DNA from: Nonomuraea rubra
GTDB taxonomy: Bacteria > Actinomycetota > Actinomycetes > Streptosporangiales > Streptosporangiaceae
Assembly (NCBI RefSeq): GCF_014207985.1
Contig: NZ_JACHMI010000002.1
Location: 1-64,000 of the forward strand
Reading direction: 5' to 3'
DNA length: 64,000 nucleotides
This document shows positions 48,812-56,327 of the stretch, one piece after another. Made by a program: the position numbers and the translations under genes. The notes under the pieces were generated by a model that saw nothing but the letters and a program-made list of their open reading frames with translations, searched no databases and was not told the origin of the DNA. Position 1 is the stretch's first letter. The number at the start of each line of letters is the position of its first letter.

Positions 48812-48830
48812 CTACCTAGCCCCTAGGTAG
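48812..48830. promoter_or_regulatory. Probable PadR operator
   Basis: CTACCTAG-CCC-CTAGGTAG is a perfect 8-3-8 inverted repeat ten bases upstream of the padR start, placed for autorepression and possibly for the divergent ParB-like gene. Confidence 0.7.
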
Positions 48831-48871
48831 AGAACGGCCAACCTCGCCATTTCCATCGAGCTGGAGGTGCT

Positions 48872-49501
48872 GTGCCCGCTATCGTGTCGCAGACCTATCG
48901 AATGGTCTCGGTCGCCGACCTCGAACCGCACCCCGACAACCCTCACCAGGGCGACGTGGACGTGATCGCCGAGTCGATCAAGAAGAACGGCTTCTACGGC
49001 ACGGTCCTGGTCCAGAAGTCGCAGATGCGGATCATCGCTGGTGAGCACCGCTGGCGCGGCGCGAAGGCCAACCACTTGCGGCAGGTGCCGGCCCTGATCA
49101 TCGACGTTGACGACGACACCGCCACCCGGATCATGCTCGCCGACAACCGGACCGCCGAGTTCGGCGCGTACGACGACCACGCCCTTGCCGACCTGCTGCA
49201 CGGCCTGGACGACCTCGACGGCACCGGCTGGACGGAGCAGGACCTCGACGACCTGGCCGACGCCATCGCCGCCGACAACGCGGTAGCCCTCGGCCCCGAA
49301 CGCGCTCCGGTCCCGGGCGGTGGCCGCGCCGACCAGGCCGGCGCCGACGACGAAGAAGAGCTGCCGGAACCGGGCGACGCTGAGACGCATACGCGGCCCG
49401 TTGTCTGGGGCGTCGTGGTCACCTGCGACAGCGAGGCCGAGCAGGTGCAGCTCCTCAACCAGCTCACGGGCCAGGGCTGGAACGTCCGCGCCCTGATGTA
49501 G
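48872..49501 (+). CDS. ParB-like nuclease/CTPase-domain protein
   Basis: 209 residues from GTG 48872. The ParB N-terminal domain spans about residues 10-100: VADLEPHPDNPHQGDVDVIA, SIKKNGFYGTVLVQK, AGEHRWRGAKA and LADNRTAEFGAYD. There is no classical ParB helix-turn-helix; the acidic C-terminus ends in a small alpha/beta segment (VTCDSEAEQVQLLNQLTGQG). Phage ParB-like proteins next to terminase genes are common and are associated with DNA modification. It is followed at once by the ATPase-acetyltransferase fusion. Confidence 0.85.
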   Translation: MPAIVSQTYRMVSVADLEPHPDNPHQGDVDVIAESIKKNGFYGTVLVQKSQMRIIAGEHRWRGAKANHLRQVPALIIDVDDDTATRIMLADNRTAEFGAYDDHALADLLHGLDDLDGTGWTEQDLDDLADAIAADNAVALGPERAPVPGGGRADQAGADDEEELPEPGDAETHTRPVVWGVVVTCDSEAEQVQLLNQLTGQGWNVRALM

Positions 49502-49530
49502 CCCCTGCTACCCCCTCGAAAGGTCGTGTT

Positions 49531-50616
49531 GTGCGAGCCGAGATCACCGTATCGGCACCGGTCCACAGGACTGCCCGAGTGCTGCAGCTCCAGGGCCTGT
49601 TCGACGTGCCCGTGGAGGAGCGGCTGAGCAACACCTGGGCCATGGACCTGCCGATCGAGGACCAGCCGTGGAGCGTAGGGCTGATCGTCGGCCCCTCCGG
49701 GGCTGGCAAGACGACCATCGCGCGGCACCTGTGGCCCGACCACGTCACCGGCCCGCACACCTGGTCCGAGGACCGGTCGCTCGTGGACGACTTCCCGGCC
49801 GACATGTCCATCAAGGACATCGTGGCCCTGCTGGGCGCGGTCGGACTGTCCTCGCCGCCGGCCTGGCTCCGGCCGCACCGAACGCTGAGCACCGGGGAGG
49901 CGTTCCGCGCATCCATCGCACGGGCCCTGGCCGAGTCCGGCGACCTGGTCGTCATCGACGAGTTCACGTCGGTCGTGGACCGCCAGGTCGCGCGGGTCGC
50001 CAGCCACACGATCCAGAAGACCGTACGGCGCGGTGGCCGCCAGTTCGTCGCCGTGACCTGCCATTACGACGTGCTGGAGTGGCTGCAGCCGGATTGGGTG
50101 CTGGACGTCTCGACAGGCTCGTTCGAGTGGAGGTCGGTTCAACCCCGCCCCCAGCTCCAGCTCGAAATCCGGCCGGTCGATGGACAGCTCTGGCCTGTCT
50201 TCGCACGTCATCACTATCTGAGCTCGGACCTCCACCGCTCCAGCAAGAAGTTCGCCGGGTTCATCAACGGTGAGCCGGTCGCGTTCCTGGCCTACCGGCA
50301 CTTCCAGCACCCGGCGACGCGGAACCTGAAGATGGAGCACCGGCTGGTGGTTCTGCCGGACTATCAGGGGCTCGGCATCGGGAGCCGCTTCTCCGAGTGG
50401 ATGGGGCAGCGGCTGTACGAGCAGGGGTTCCGCTACCGGTCGGTGTCGTCACATCCGGCGCTGATCGCCTACCGAAGCGCGTCGCCGCGGTGGCGGATGA
50501 TCCAGGGCCAGAAGAAGCTCGGCACCCGGTCCAAGCACCAGTGGATGCACGCGCAGACGCTCGACCCGCGCCGTCTCGGTGTCGTGTCGTTCGAGTACGT
50601 GGCACCGCGAATCTAG
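49531..50616 (+). CDS. ABC-type ATPase fused to a GNAT (Mom-like) domain
   Basis: 361 residues from GTG 49531. The ATPase half has Walker A GPSGAGKTT (about 54-62), signature LSTGE (about 118), Walker B LVVIDEF (about 139-145) and a switch His (AVTCH). The C-terminal half (about 205-360) is GNAT-like: FAGFINGEPVAFLAYRHFQH, EHRLVVLPDYQGLGIGSRFS, then YRSVSSHPALIAYRSASPRW. That layout recalls the phage Mu Mom DNA-modification protein. It has no membrane segment and so is not a transporter. Together with the ParB-like protein it may modify DNA bases; the chemistry is not proven. Confidence 0.75.
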   Translation: MRAEITVSAPVHRTARVLQLQGLFDVPVEERLSNTWAMDLPIEDQPWSVGLIVGPSGAGKTTIARHLWPDHVTGPHTWSEDRSLVDDFPADMSIKDIVALLGAVGLSSPPAWLRPHRTLSTGEAFRASIARALAESGDLVVIDEFTSVVDRQVARVASHTIQKTVRRGGRQFVAVTCHYDVLEWLQPDWVLDVSTGSFEWRSVQPRPQLQLEIRPVDGQLWPVFARHHYLSSDLHRSSKKFAGFINGEPVAFLAYRHFQHPATRNLKMEHRLVVLPDYQGLGIGSRFSEWMGQRLYEQGFRYRSVSSHPALIAYRSASPRWRMIQGQKKLGTRSKHQWMHAQTLDPRRLGVVSFEYVAPRI

Positions 50617-50987
50617 GCGGCGAACGCCTTTGTCCACCCGGCCGGAGCTGGCCGTAGCCCCAGCGCCCCAGCCGCGGGCATTGGCGTGACGGCCGGTCGG
50701 GCGTCGGTGACCAGCCAGTGATTCACCCCGGCGCGGGCCCACAGCGAGCTGCTGTCCTGGCGGATGTCCACGAGGTTCACCGACCCGAGGATCATGCCGC
50801 GCAGCATCGGCCCGTCGAGGACGATCCCTAGTTGATCCATGAGCTCGAACCCCTCGGCGTCGATCTTGAGGCCCGAATGGATCAGGAGCCTGCCCCGATA
50901 CGGCGTGCCCCAGCTCCGGTTCTCCACGTCCTTGATGCCCGCGACGAGCAACGCCGCCCATGGCTGCCGGACGGTCAGCATCCGCAC
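50613..50987 (-). CDS. ASCH-domain protein
   Basis: 124 residues on the minus strand. MRMLTVRQPWAALLVAGIKD, VENRSWGTPYRGRLLIHSG and ILGSVNLVDI are the ASCH/PUA-like core, with the usual QPWA start and Glu-Asn-Arg pocket. ASCH proteins bind RNA or modified bases, and some hydrolyse modified cytidine (YqfB type). It is convergent with the ATPase/GNAT gene, overlapping it by four bases, so it may read or process the proposed modification. Confidence 0.85.
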   Translation of the reverse strand: MRMLTVRQPWAALLVAGIKDVENRSWGTPYRGRLLIHSGLKIDAEGFELMDQLGIVLDGPMLRGMILGSVNLVDIRQDSSSLWARAGVNHWLVTDARPAVTPMPAAGALGLRPAPAGWTKAFAA

Positions 50988-51019
50988 CCGAGAAGCGTAG
51001 TAGATCAGGAGCTGCCCTC

Positions 51020-51505
51020 ATGGTCGTCAGCAAGGCCCGTCAGGTCGAGATCTCCCAGCGGCGCTACCAGGCGGTCCAGATGCGGATCGCTGGAGTGTCG
51101 CCCACGGTCATCGCCGAGCGGCTGGGCTACTCGGGCGCGGCCTCGGTGTCGAAGGACATCGACAGGGCGCTGCAGAAGGCCGCCAAGCAGGAGCAGATGG
51201 CGAGCGAGCAGCTTCTCAAGCTGGAGATCGACCGGCTCGACCGCATCATGGCCTCGCTGTGGCCGAAGGTCGTCAAGGGCGAGGTTCAGGCCTGCGAGAC
51301 GGCGCTGAAGTGCATCAACCGGCGGTCGGCTCTGCTGGGCCTGGACCTGATCAACAGGAACGGCATCGCGGACGGCGACATGGCGTCTCTGCTGGGCAAC
51401 CTGCTGCTCCAGATCCAGCAACGGCACACCATCCCCGACCCCGACACGGACACCATCCTCGAGGCCGAGGTGATCGGTGAGATCGAGTCGGGGGACGGCC
51501 TGTGA
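51020..51505 (+). CDS. terS: Terminase small subunit
   Basis: 161 residues from ATG 51020 with CAGGAG upstream. The N-terminal helix-turn-helix (RRYQAVQMRIAGVSPTVIAE, LGYSGAASVSKDIDRALQKA) would bind the packaging start site. The central helix (LKLEIDRLDRIMASLWPKV) would drive oligomer formation. It overlaps the large-subunit gene by four bases, which confirms the role. Confidence 0.85.
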   Translation: MVVSKARQVEISQRRYQAVQMRIAGVSPTVIAERLGYSGAASVSKDIDRALQKAAKQEQMASEQLLKLEIDRLDRIMASLWPKVVKGEVQACETALKCINRRSALLGLDLINRNGIADGDMASLLGNLLLQIQQRHTIPDPDTDTILEAEVIGEIESGDGL

Positions 51506-52788
51506 GCACGCCGGCGCCGACGCCGCTGAACCTGTCGCCCAAGCAGCTCCGGTCGATCGGCGAGTCCACAGCTCGCCTGAACATCTGGTCGGGCGCGATC
51601 CGGTCGGGCAAGACGATCGCCTCGCTGCTGCGGTGGGTTATGTACGTCGCGAACGCGCCGCGCGGGGGCTCGTTGGTGATCGTGGGCAAGACATCGGACA
51701 CGATCGCCCGGAACGTCTTTGACGTGCTGCAAGACCCGGCGATCACCGGCCCGATCGCGCGGCGGATCATCTACACCCGTGGCGCTCCCACGGCGAACAT
51801 CCTCGGGCGACGCATTGAGATCATCTCGTCGAACGACGCCCGGTCGGAGAACCGGCTGCGAGGCATGACCTGTGCTGGTGCTTACGTCGATGAGATCACG
51901 CTGATCGAGCGGGAGTTCTGGGACCAGCTCTTGGCCCGGCTCAGCGTCACGGGCGCCAAACTGTTCGGGACCACGAATCCCGATGCTCCGAACCACTGGT
52001 TGAAGCGCCAGTTCCTTGACCGCAAGTACGAGCTTGACCTGCGGCATTGGCACTTCAGGTTGGACGACAACACCGCGTTGGACCCGGCGTACGTCAAGGC
52101 GCTCAAGGCTGAGTACACCGGGCTCTGGTTCAAGAGATTCATCTTGGGCCAGTGGGTCATGGCCGAGGGCGCGATCTACGACATGTTCGACCCGGACCGG
52201 CACGTCGTGGACATCCTGCCGCCCATGGAGCGATGGCTGGCCTGCGGCGTTGACTATGGCACCGTCAATCCGTTCGATGCCATCCTCATCGGCGTATCCA
52301 CTCCGGACGACACTGGCCAGCGGCGCATCTATCTCGCCAGCGAGTTCCGCTGGGACTCCCGCGCCGAGCGGAAGCAACTCACCGACGCCGAGTACAGCCT
52401 GAAGCTCGGGGCGTGGCTGGACAACATCCCCGACACCTACGGCCCCGGCACCCGCGGGGTACGGCCGCAGTGGGTCGTGGTGGATCCATCCGCCGCGTCG
52501 TTCATCACGCAACTCCAGCGCGACGGCTTCACCCCGACCATGGGCGACAACTCCGTCAACGACGGCATCCGCACCGTCAGCAATCTGCTCGGCGCTGACC
52601 ACCTGCGGATCCACCGCTCGGTGTCCGGGTTCCTCGACGAGGTCGGCTCGTACGCGTGGGACGACAAGAAGGCCGAGAAAGGCGACGACGTGCCCGTGAA
52701 GGTGGATGACCACGCGTTGGACGCTGTCCGGTACGGCCTGCACACCACGCAAGCGGCCTGGCTGCCGCTGCTGCAGCCGGTCTACTGA
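51502..52788 (+). CDS. terL: Terminase large subunit
   Basis: 428 residues from GTG 51502. The ATPase part has Walker A-like SGAIRSGKTIAS (about 30-41) and Walker B GAYVDEIT (about 129-136). LFGTTNPDAPNHWLK is the coupling segment of PBSX-type terminases. The nuclease part has acidic residues in CGVDYGTVNPF, WVVVDPSA and DDHALDAVRYGL. It cuts and pumps DNA into the prohead through the portal. Confidence 0.95.
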   Translation: MSTPAPTPLNLSPKQLRSIGESTARLNIWSGAIRSGKTIASLLRWVMYVANAPRGGSLVIVGKTSDTIARNVFDVLQDPAITGPIARRIIYTRGAPTANILGRRIEIISSNDARSENRLRGMTCAGAYVDEITLIEREFWDQLLARLSVTGAKLFGTTNPDAPNHWLKRQFLDRKYELDLRHWHFRLDDNTALDPAYVKALKAEYTGLWFKRFILGQWVMAEGAIYDMFDPDRHVVDILPPMERWLACGVDYGTVNPFDAILIGVSTPDDTGQRRIYLASEFRWDSRAERKQLTDAEYSLKLGAWLDNIPDTYGPGTRGVRPQWVVVDPSAASFITQLQRDGFTPTMGDNSVNDGIRTVSNLLGADHLRIHRSVSGFLDEVGSYAWDDKKAEKGDDVPVKVDDHALDAVRYGLHTTQAAWLPLLQPVY

Positions 52789-52868
52789 CCATGAACGCGC
52801 ACCCCCGTTCTGTGGCGGGCTGAGGGGTGCGTTGCTCCGCACGTCCACCCGCGTGTGTCGAGCACCTG

Positions 52869-52970
52869 GCGCGGTCCCGGTCCCGTAGTTGAGGGGCTAC
52901 CAGGCTGGGGCCGCGCCTACGCCACACCGTGTGTTTCACCACGTCAGGGCCATCCGCACCGGGTGGCCCT
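52869..52970. other. Structured intergenic segment before the first structural gene
   Basis: The 204 bases between terL and the next gene hold two hairpins. One has 10-base arms (52869-52878 with 52907-52916, one G-T pair) enclosing a GTAG/CTAC pair. The other is a 10-base stem (52946-52955 with 52961-52970, one G-T pair). They may be a terminator, a leader RNA or a packaging (pac) region. No gene or tRNA fits here. Confidence 0.45.
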
Positions 52971-52992
52971 TCTGCATGTCCGGGAGGGCATC

Positions 52993-53544
52993 ATGCGGGA
53001 GACCGCGCGACTGACCGAGGGAAGCCACCTGGCGGCCGGCCTGGGCCGCCACGACACCGCGCGGTGGCGCTGCACCTGGCGACTGGAGAAGTTCCACGGC
53101 GACGACACCGGCCCGGACGCCGTGCCGTTCGAGGTGATCGAGCGTGAGGGCAACGCGCTGATGTACGGCGGGGTGTCCGCGCTGTGGCACCGTCTCACCG
53201 GCGGCAGCGCGGTGGCCGCGTTCGACGCGACCAACGCGAGGATCGGTGTGGGCGACGGCACCGCCGCGGCGGACCCGCTGCAGACCGACCTGCAGGGCCC
53301 GAACAAGGTCCGCAAGGGCATGGACGCCGGCTACCCGCAGCACACGGACAGCACCGGCGCCGCCGCCAACACGGTCACCTTCAGGGCGACGTTCTCCACG
53401 GCCGAAGCGAACTTCGCCTGGGCCGAGTGGGGCGTGTTCAACGGCGCGTCCGGCGGGCGGATGCTCAACCGCAAGGTGGAGGCCCTCGGCACGAAGACGT
53501 CCGCCGCGTCCTGGGTGTTCACGGTGCAGCTCTCCCTGACCTGA
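52993..53544 (+). CDS. Putative virion structural protein (head/tail appendage)
   Basis: 183 residues from ATG 52993 with GGGAGG upstream. Beta-rich, with RIGVGDGTAAADPLQTDLQG, then FAWAEWGVFN and MLNRKVEALGTKTSAASWVF, a pattern seen in actinophage fibre or tail-associated proteins. Its position just downstream of terL, before the repeat protein, supports a virion role. Confidence 0.6.
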   Translation: MRETARLTEGSHLAAGLGRHDTARWRCTWRLEKFHGDDTGPDAVPFEVIEREGNALMYGGVSALWHRLTGGSAVAAFDATNARIGVGDGTAAADPLQTDLQGPNKVRKGMDAGYPQHTDSTGAAANTVTFRATFSTAEANFAWAEWGVFNGASGGRMLNRKVEALGTKTSAASWVFTVQLSLT

Positions 53545-53576
53545 GCCACGCGACTGCCTGACGGGGAGGGGGCGCG

Positions 53577-55568
53577 GTGGCGACCATCCTGGAGGACTTC
53601 GAGGACGACACCTTCGCCCTCACCATCGAGGGCGATTGGGCGCGGGACAACGAGTTCGCTGCCCTCGGCACGTCGTGGTCTTTGAAAAGCGCCGACATCG
53701 GCGGAGAAGCCACGACGGAGGTCGTTGTCACCGTCCCGGGTGGGGCGACATCCCTGAGCTTCTACTACAAGGTGTCGTCCGAGCTCGACTACGACGAGTT
53801 CCACGTCTTGATCGACGACGTGGAAGTGCTCCTCAACTCCGGCGAGGTGGACTGGACTGAGGCCACGTTCACCCTGACCGGCGCGTCGCAGGTGACCTTC
53901 CTCTACACCAAGGACGACTCGGTAGACAGAGGGCGGGACGCTGCCTGGATCGACCAAATCCAGTTCACTGTCCCCGGCGAGACCAAGAGCGCCACCGACA
54001 TCGGCGCGGTGCTGACCGAGACGGCTGCGGTCGCCCACGTGCCGGAGGTCGCCAAGGCCAGCAGTGACAGCGGGCGTTTGGTCGAGGCGCGCTGGGTGGG
54101 TGAGCCGCCAGCGGCCGGTACACCGCCGACGATCCGCTCAACCTCAACGGGCACGTCGGGCTCGTCGAGCTACAACGTCACTGCGCCGGCCGGGGTCGCA
54201 GCGAATGATGTGCTGATCGGGATCCAAGCGGCGGACCGGGGGTCCACCGCAAACATGACGACCCCGAGCGGCGGCAGCGCGTGGCAACCGCTGGACTCGC
54301 TGGACGGGACCAGCGAACTCGGCGTCATTCAGGCGATCCGAGTGTGGTGGAAGCGTGCGGGGTCGTCCGAACCGACCGCGTACGTCTTCTCCCAGGGCAG
54401 TGGCTCGGACGGCACCTGCCTGATCGTGGCCATCAAGGACGCATCGCTGACGGCGACACCCAAGATCGTCCGCTCGACGGACGGCACCGGGCTGAACATC
54501 ACAACGCCAGGCATCACCCCGGACTCGGGAAGCAACGTTGAGGTCCGGCTGGTTGCGGCCTACGCGCTCGGCGCTGCCATGACCTTCACGACGCCGAATG
54601 GGCTGACACCGCTGACTCGCGTCCAGTCGCGGACCTACACCGTCTTGGCGGCGGCGGCTCGTGCGCTGCAGTCGAACGCGGCCACGTCGCCTGCTGACTT
54701 CGTGGCTTCGGTAGATGCGGTGGAGTGGCGGGCCGGCTACACCCTGGCCATCGCTCCGGCTGTCACCGGGCCTCCGCAGGTGACCAAGTCAGCGGCCGAT
54801 GCGGGAGTGGTGGCGGAGTCGTCTGCGGTCACCGTCCTGCCGGACGGCATTCCCAAGGCGGCCAGCGACACCGGAACCCTGGCCGAGATGGCAGTGGCCA
54901 CGGCCGGCATCACCTCGTTGGACGCGGCGACGCTGGCAGAAGCCGCCGTTCTTGCCACCGAGCAGGCCGGTGCTGATCAAGCGTCGCTGATCGAGTCGTC
55001 GATGCTGACGGTCGGCTGGTCCGGCACGGACCAAGCAGTATCAGCTGAAACTGCCCAGGTGGACGTCCAGGTGACGACCAGCGACAGCGGCACGCTGGCC
55101 GAGTCGGTAGCCATCGCCGAGACGATCGGCCCGATCTCCAGCGACCACGCAGTGCTGAACGAAGCTGCCGCGCTGGCGGTAGGGACGACAGCCGAGGACA
55201 CCGGCGCGCTGACCGAGGTCTCAGACGTTGCCGTCCTCAAGCAGGCCAGCGACTTCGCGCAGCTCGTCGAGTCGGTCGAGGTGGGCCTGACATCGGCCGA
55301 CAGCGCAACGCTCGTCGAGACGATGCAGGGCGCAGCGGGCATCGCTGCCAGCGACAGCGCCGTCATCGACGACGAGGCCGTGGTCGAGGCGCCGCGTGCC
55401 GCAACGGACTCGGCAGCTCTCGTTGAGACGGCCACGGTGACAAGCCTGGGCCGGGATATCACCGGGCTTGGCCCGATCTACCGCCGCTGGTCGGCGGGTT
55501 CCCCGTACCGCAGGTACACCGCTGGTGAGCCGCGCCGCGACTGGGGCGCGGGCTCACCGCGAACGTAG
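53577..55568 (+). CDS. Virion appendage protein with about 14 short repeats
   Basis: 663 residues from GTG 53577. The N-terminal 140 residues are a jelly-roll-like beta domain (ATSLSFYYKVSSELDYDEFH), followed by a second beta domain at about 180-395. The C-terminal 270 residues hold roughly 14 degenerate repeats of about 18-20 residues with the core SDSGTLAE or ADSATLVE. The end is aromatic/basic (YRRWSAGSPYRRYTAGEP). It is probably a fibre or decoration protein contacting the host surface; lectin-like binding by the first domain is a guess. Confidence 0.7.
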   Translation: MATILEDFEDDTFALTIEGDWARDNEFAALGTSWSLKSADIGGEATTEVVVTVPGGATSLSFYYKVSSELDYDEFHVLIDDVEVLLNSGEVDWTEATFTLTGASQVTFLYTKDDSVDRGRDAAWIDQIQFTVPGETKSATDIGAVLTETAAVAHVPEVAKASSDSGRLVEARWVGEPPAAGTPPTIRSTSTGTSGSSSYNVTAPAGVAANDVLIGIQAADRGSTANMTTPSGGSAWQPLDSLDGTSELGVIQAIRVWWKRAGSSEPTAYVFSQGSGSDGTCLIVAIKDASLTATPKIVRSTDGTGLNITTPGITPDSGSNVEVRLVAAYALGAAMTFTTPNGLTPLTRVQSRTYTVLAAAARALQSNAATSPADFVASVDAVEWRAGYTLAIAPAVTGPPQVTKSAADAGVVAESSAVTVLPDGIPKAASDTGTLAEMAVATAGITSLDAATLAEAAVLATEQAGADQASLIESSMLTVGWSGTDQAVSAETAQVDVQVTTSDSGTLAESVAIAETIGPISSDHAVLNEAAALAVGTTAEDTGALTEVSDVAVLKQASDFAQLVESVEVGLTSADSATLVETMQGAAGIAASDSAVIDDEAVVEAPRAATDSAALVETATVTSLGRDITGLGPIYRRWSAGSPYRRYTAGEPRRDWGAGSPRT

Positions 55569-55581
55569 GGAGGACCGCCCC

Positions 55582-55878
55582 ATGGAACCAATTTCCTCCC
55601 TTAGTCGGGAGTTCCTGTACATCCCCGTCAAGGGCCCGTCCGGCGGTGAAGGCGTCGAAGTCGCCTTCACCAAGGAGGACGGCAAGCCAGCCGAGACGGA
55701 CTGGCACGCCGCGATGTGGGACAACCACAGCGCCGCCGGGGCTGACGCGAAGATCCTCGTCGGCCCCGGCGGTGACGGCGCGGTCGAGCTGCCTGAAGGC
55801 ACCTACCGGGCGTGGGTCCGGGTGTCCGCCCTCGTCGAACAGCCAGTCCTACCCGGCGGCCTTGTCCCCGTCATCTGA
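55582..55878 (+). CDS. Small structural-region protein
   Basis: 98 residues from ATG 55582 with GGGAGG upstream. Beta-rich (EFLYIPVKGPSGGEGVEVAF, YRAWVRVSALVEQPVLPGG), like a small head or neck beta-sandwich. It lies between the repeat protein and portal genes. Function unassigned. Confidence 0.65.
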   Translation: MEPISSLSREFLYIPVKGPSGGEGVEVAFTKEDGKPAETDWHAAMWDNHSAAGADAKILVGPGGDGAVELPEGTYRAWVRVSALVEQPVLPGGLVPVI

Positions 55879-55887
55879 GGAGACCCC

Positions 55888-56151
55888 ATGCTTCGCAACC
55901 CAGCCACCGGCGACATTGTCCGCTACCGAGGCAAGCAGGGCCTCCACGCCGTGCGCGCCGCGATCGTTACGGCGGACACGATGACGCTCGACCCCGAGGG
56001 CGTCAGGATCGGTGCGCTGCCGCCGCTGGACGACGCATCCCACGTCCACCTGTGGGTGTTCACGCCCGGTCAGGTGGGCGGATTCCACGAGTACAACGTC
56101 GCGCCAGGCGACGCGCCAGGCACCTGGCACTGGCCGGTGACGGCCGGATGA
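55888..56151 (+). CDS. Small structural-region protein
   Basis: 87 residues, nine bases after the preceding gene. Beta-rich with SH3-like character (GDIVRYRGKQGLHAVRAAIV) and a Trp/His-rich end. Function unassigned. Confidence 0.6.
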   Translation: MLRNPATGDIVRYRGKQGLHAVRAAIVTADTMTLDPEGVRIGALPPLDDASHVHLWVFTPGQVGGFHEYNVAPGDAPGTWHWPVTAG

Positions 56152-56312
56152 CCAGTCAGACGATCACCTGGCGACAAGCCGCGGCCCACGCCGCCGCAGT
56201 CCTGGAGCGCGCCGACTGCGAGCCCAACCCGGACATGGTCGAGGCCAAGGTCTCTATCGCGGAGGGCTGGACCAGCCTGGCCCTCGCCCTGTCGGAGATC
56301 GAACAGACATGA
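56148..56312 (+). CDS. Small hypothetical protein (54 residues)
   Basis: ATG 56148 overlaps the preceding stop by four bases. A single helical peptide (WRQAAAHAAAVLERADCEPN). Function unassigned. Confidence 0.55.
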   Translation: MTSQTITWRQAAAHAAAVLERADCEPNPDMVEAKVSIAEGWTSLALALSEIEQT

Positions 56313-56327
56313 ACAGGAGGGTGGCTG

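Noticed and set aside
49531..50616. Calling the ATPase/GNAT fusion an ABC transporter subunit
   Set aside because: There is no membrane partner or membrane segment nearby, and the C-terminal half is an acetyltransferase-type fold.
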